The translations under genes and the position numbers were made by a program. From the NCBI RefSeq assembly GCF_900111825.1, contig NZ_FOJM01000014.1, forward strand, positions 124,001 to 188,000: 64,000 nt of DNA, given 5' to 3'. Source of the stretch: Pedobacter suwonensis. Lineage in GTDB: Bacteria; Bacteroidota; Bacteroidia; Sphingobacteriales; Sphingobacteriaceae. Below, one piece after another: positions 61,704 through 64,000 of the stretch; the stretch's first letter is position 1; each line of letters opens with the position of its first letter. The notes under the pieces were generated by a model that did no database searches, was not told the DNA's origin, and saw only the letters and a program-made list of their open reading frames with translations.

Positions 61704-62819
61704 ATGAATATTAAACCGGGTAATGAGTTAATTACCAAGCCGCATTACCCTATACTGGATGGTCTGCGGGGTATTGCTGCTATAATTGTTGTCACCTTTC
61801 ATTTAACCGAACCGCTTGGAACCGGCCACCTTGACATCCTGGTGAACCACGGCTATCTCGCGGTAGATTTGTTCTTTTTGTTATCGGGTTTTGTGATGGG
61901 TTATGCTTATGACGACAGATGGAATAAAATGAGTGTCGGCAGTTTTTTCAAGCGCCGTATCGTACGTCTGCAACCCATGGTCATTTTGGGTATGACCCTT
62001 GGCGCTATCGGATTCTATTTTACAGACTCTGCGATATGGCCGCTCATTCATACCGTACCGCTGTGGAAGATGTTACTGGTATTGCTGATCGGTTATACCA
62101 TTCTGCCCATACCACTATCACTTGACATACGTGGCTGGCAAGAAATGCATCCGATGAACAGTGTAGGCTGGTCGTTATTTTTTGAATACATAGCCAATAT
62201 TCTTTATGCGGTATGGATCAGAAAATTTTCAAAAACAGCATTAAGCATCTTAGTAGTGATCGCAGCCATTGCATTGGCCCATCTGGCCATTACCAATGGA
62301 GATGTAAGTGGTGGCTGGACATTAAACGTAGAACAGGTACGTATTGGTTTTACCCGGACCATGTACCCTTTCTTTGCAGGTTTGTTGCTTTCCCGCGTTG
62401 CGAAGCCTGCCAAAATTAAAAATGCTTTTTTATGGTGCAGCGTATTAATTGCCCTGATACTTTATATGCCCCGCATTGGTGGTGCTCAGCATCTTTGGAT
62501 GAATGGGTTATATGAGTCGATATGTATCATCATCGCTTTTCCACTTATTGTGTACATTGGTGCCAGCGGCGTGTTGCAAACAAAATCGGAGTACAAGATA
62601 TGCAAATTTCTGGGTGATCTATCCTACCCGCTTTATCTGGTGCATTATCCTTTGGTTTATTTTTATGTGGCCTGGATCAGTAACCATAACGGCATTACCA
62701 TTATAAAGGCCTGGCCATACGCTTTAGTCATTTTAATAGGAAGTGTTGCTTTAGCCTATGCCACTTTAAAGTGGTATGATGAACCAGTCCGTAAATGGTT
62801 ACGAAAAAAGTTTGCATAA
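61704..62819 (+). CDS. Acyltransferase 3 family membrane protein (OafA/YrhL-like)
   Basis: A 371-residue protein with about ten hydrophobic segments. The N-terminal signature YPILDGLRGIAAIIVVTFHLTEP contains the active-site DGLRGIAA...H, followed by GYLAVDLFFLLSGFVMGYAYD. The C-terminal KWYDEPVRKWLRKKF is the usual family end. It O-acylates a sugar of an exopolysaccharide or lipid, acceptor unknown. Monocistronic by spacing. Confidence 0.9.
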   Translation: MNIKPGNELITKPHYPILDGLRGIAAIIVVTFHLTEPLGTGHLDILVNHGYLAVDLFFLLSGFVMGYAYDDRWNKMSVGSFFKRRIVRLQPMVILGMTLGAIGFYFTDSAIWPLIHTVPLWKMLLVLLIGYTILPIPLSLDIRGWQEMHPMNSVGWSLFFEYIANILYAVWIRKFSKTALSILVVIAAIALAHLAITNGDVSGGWTLNVEQVRIGFTRTMYPFFAGLLLSRVAKPAKIKNAFLWCSVLIALILYMPRIGGAQHLWMNGLYESICIIIAFPLIVYIGASGVLQTKSEYKICKFLGDLSYPLYLVHYPLVYFYVAWISNHNGITIIKAWPYALVILIGSVALAYATLKWYDEPVRKWLRKKFA

Positions 62820-63005
62820 CCTGAGTATCATTCTTTGAATGTTGTTACCAAAAGCCGTAACGTTAGGTACAGTTTTAAAATTACGTTTTCGGATAGGTGA
62901 TTTCCCAATTTTTTAAAACGCAAACCAGGATGCTTGTGGCACCAATTATTTATATTTGGCATATTGACCGGAATCATTAACTAAAAAACGTACTAACTCA
63001 CCAAA

Positions 63006-63257
63006 ATGGAAACGAAAAAACTATCAGAATTAACGGACCAGGAATTACTGCAGGAAGCAAAGAAAAAGAAATCGGCAGCCGTAATGAATGCATTGTTAAT
63101 AGGGTTTCTGGCTGGCATTATATTTTTTAGCGTGGCAAAAAATACATTAGGCTTTTTAACACTCATCCCTTTGTTTTTCATCTATAAACTGGTTAATAAT
63201 TCCAAATATGATAACAGCGAATTAGAAAACTTGTTAAAAGAAAGAAGATTTAAATAG
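63006..63257 (+). CDS. Small two-TM hypothetical protein (83 aa)
   Basis: 83 residues with a charged N-terminus (LSELTDQELLQEAKKKKS) and two hydrophobic segments (about 30-47 and 49-64). The pattern occurs in many Sphingobacteriaceae small membrane proteins. Function unknown. Confidence 0.65.
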   Translation: METKKLSELTDQELLQEAKKKKSAAVMNALLIGFLAGIIFFSVAKNTLGFLTLIPLFFIYKLVNNSKYDNSELENLLKERRFK

Positions 63258-63298
63258 ATAGAGAATTAAACCCCATATCCTGATCATATCCTGAAAGC

Positions 63299-63322
63299 TT
63301 TAAACTCATAATGAGGGTTTAA
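63299..63322 (+). terminator. Hairpin after the 83-residue protein gene
   Basis: TTTAAACTCAT and ATGAGGGTTTAA form a stem with a two-base bulge about 40 bases after the stop. Weak terminator candidate. Confidence 0.35.
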
Positions 63323-63410
63323 TGGTAGCTACCGCTCTGTACAGTCTCAACAAGCTTGACACTACTAATCGGAGGGAAAAACCTCCATTTGGCACAGTTA
63401 TCGCTCTAGT

Positions 63411-63587
63411 ATGATTATGAAAAAGATATATCTTATTGTAACGTTATCGGTAATGCTGCTTTCCAGTGCCTGTTATAGCACAAGAACAGCCGGCAACAGC
63501 GGAAAAGTGCCTCCGGGGCAGGCTAAAAAAGGTACGGCTTCCAAATCGGCCAGACCATTTGCTCCGGGGCAACAAAAAAGAAATTAA
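63411..63587 (+). CDS. Small lipoprotein (annotated elsewhere as quinol oxidase subunit 4-like)
   Basis: 58 residues from ATG 63411, or 56 from the in-frame ATG 63417 (MKKIYLIVTLSVMLLSSAC). The lipobox is LLSSACYS, then a basic, Pro/Gly-rich tail (GKVPPGQAKKGTASKSARP, PFAPGQQK). Proteins of this tail type are common in Bacteroidota and are sometimes called quinol oxidase subunit 4, a label I regard as doubtful. Too short for most gene finders. Stop TAA at 63585-63587. Confidence 0.7.
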   Translation: MIMKKIYLIVTLSVMLLSSACYSTRTAGNSGKVPPGQAKKGTASKSARPFAPGQQKRN

Positions 63588-63670
63588 AAATGAAATATTT
63601 AATCTTTTTTGAGTGACAGGCGGTTGTCATAAGCTGGTTTTAGTTTTGTTCTATTAAATAATATAACAAA

Positions 63671-64000
63671 ATGTCAGCAGTTATGATTACCAAAAGCGAA
63701 TTACTACAACACTGGTTAGGTCACCGAAAGCTAACCCGAAAAACCATTGAAAAATTTCCTGAAAAAGAATTATTCGAATTCTCAATCGGTGGAATGAGAC
63801 CATTTTCAGCATTGATTAAAGAATTACTATCGATTGATGTTCCGGGTTTAAAGGAAATGGTAACGGGAGAAACTTCACCTTTTAATCATGATCTTCCGTT
63901 GCATACCAAAGAAGAGTTACTAACGAAATGGGATGAGGATACTACCAAAATTGCAGCATACTTTAATAAAATAAATGAAGAACAGCTTCACGACACCATC
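63671..64000 (+). CDS. DinB-family protein, 5' part only
   Basis: 110 residues from ATG 63671 with no stop before the right edge. LHWLGHRKLTRKTIEKFPEKEL-type N-terminus (LLQHWLGHRKLTRKTIEKFP), FSIGGMRPFSALIKELL and later KEELLTKWDEDTTKIAAYF match the DinB/YfiT four-helix metal-site fold. DinB-type proteins often use bacillithiol or mycothiol-like thiols or act as metal-dependent hydrolases. Its role here is unknown. Confidence 0.78.
   Translation, partial: MSAVMITKSELLQHWLGHRKLTRKTIEKFPEKELFEFSIGGMRPFSALIKELLSIDVPGLKEMVTGETSPFNHDLPLHTKEELLTKWDEDTTKIAAYFNKINEEQLHDTI

Noticed and set aside
1..64000. CRISPR arrays, rRNA, tRNA, complete insertion sequences or integrases
   Set aside because: No regular repeat-spacer pattern, no rRNA-like segments, no convincing tRNA and no transposase or recombinase motifs were seen.

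Overview
The window is from a Bacteroidota genome, most likely a Sphingobacteriaceae member of the Pedobacter/Mucilaginibacter type. The evidence is a SusC/SusD pair with a DUF6377 sensor and a GH43 enzyme, DUF3347, DUF6660 and HYC_CC_PP-type proteins, a CzcA pump fused to its TolC partner, and promoters that fit the Bacteroidota -33 TTTG / -7 TAnnTTTG consensus. I see no rRNA, tRNA, CRISPR array, transposase or integrase.

Layout. (1) 1-7.7 kb, minus strand: copper-handling operon (chimeric Lgt/CusB ORF, CusB-type adaptor, His-rich small protein, two DUF3347 proteins, haem-binding-domain protein, a multicopper oxidase fused to a CopB-like barrel, start of an HMA-domain protein). (2) 8.1-17.5 kb, plus strand: sulfane-sulfur island with a Crp/Fnr regulator, a TauE exporter, two CstB-like persulfide dioxygenase-rhodanese proteins, a methyltransferase, a rhodanese, a split YeeE/YedE transporter, a TsdA-like dihaem cytochrome, an exported DsrE protein and a DUF202 protein. 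Three near-identical TGTGA-N6-TCACA palindromes sit at a fixed distance from -7 elements. (3) 17.5-25.3 kb, minus strand: receiver protein, small proteins, and a TolC/RND/adaptor efflux operon closed by a terminator. (4) 25.3-26.7 kb: gene-poor, with a gene remnant and a four-helix copper-binding protein. (5) 26.9-30.65 kb: a fluoride-resistance operon behind a recognisable fluoride (crcB) riboswitch: broken PAP2 phosphatase with a uppP tail, EamA protein, enolase, CLC-type F-/Cl- antiporter. (6) 30.8-40.4 kb: second sulfur island with DUF202, UDG-like protein, LysR regulator, a second TsdA-like cytochrome and DsrE pair, two orphan periplasmic binding proteins, YeiH sulfite/sulfate exporter, and a reverse-strand operon of a SorA-type sulfite dehydrogenase, DUF305 protein and beta-propeller. 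(7) 41-43.3 kb: hybrid histidine kinase and divergent Hpt protein. (8) 43.5-51.7 kb: polysaccharide-utilisation locus. (9) 52-64 kb: Gfo/Idh/MocA oxidoreductase, a membrane protein flanked by two copies of a 67-bp structured repeat, a heavy-metal CusB/CzcA-TolC efflux operon, SMI1/KNR4 protein, acyltransferase, small proteins and the start of a DinB protein.

How it fits together. The two sulfur islands look like complementary halves of a thiosulfate/persulfide/sulfite oxidation system. Persulfide dioxygenases would make sulfite and thiosulfate, dihaem cytochromes would oxidise thiosulfate or a related thiol, the Mo enzyme would oxidise sulfite, and TauE, YeeE and YeiH would move the sulfur oxyanions. 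Each island carries its own regulator and its own phased operator set (CRP-like in the first, a LysR box ATAAC-N5-GTTAT in the second). The cytochrome, DsrE and DUF202 genes are duplicated between them. Two genes (6677-7657 and 27024-27578) are in-frame or out-of-frame chimeras that look like deletion joints. All functional statements are from sequence reading alone.
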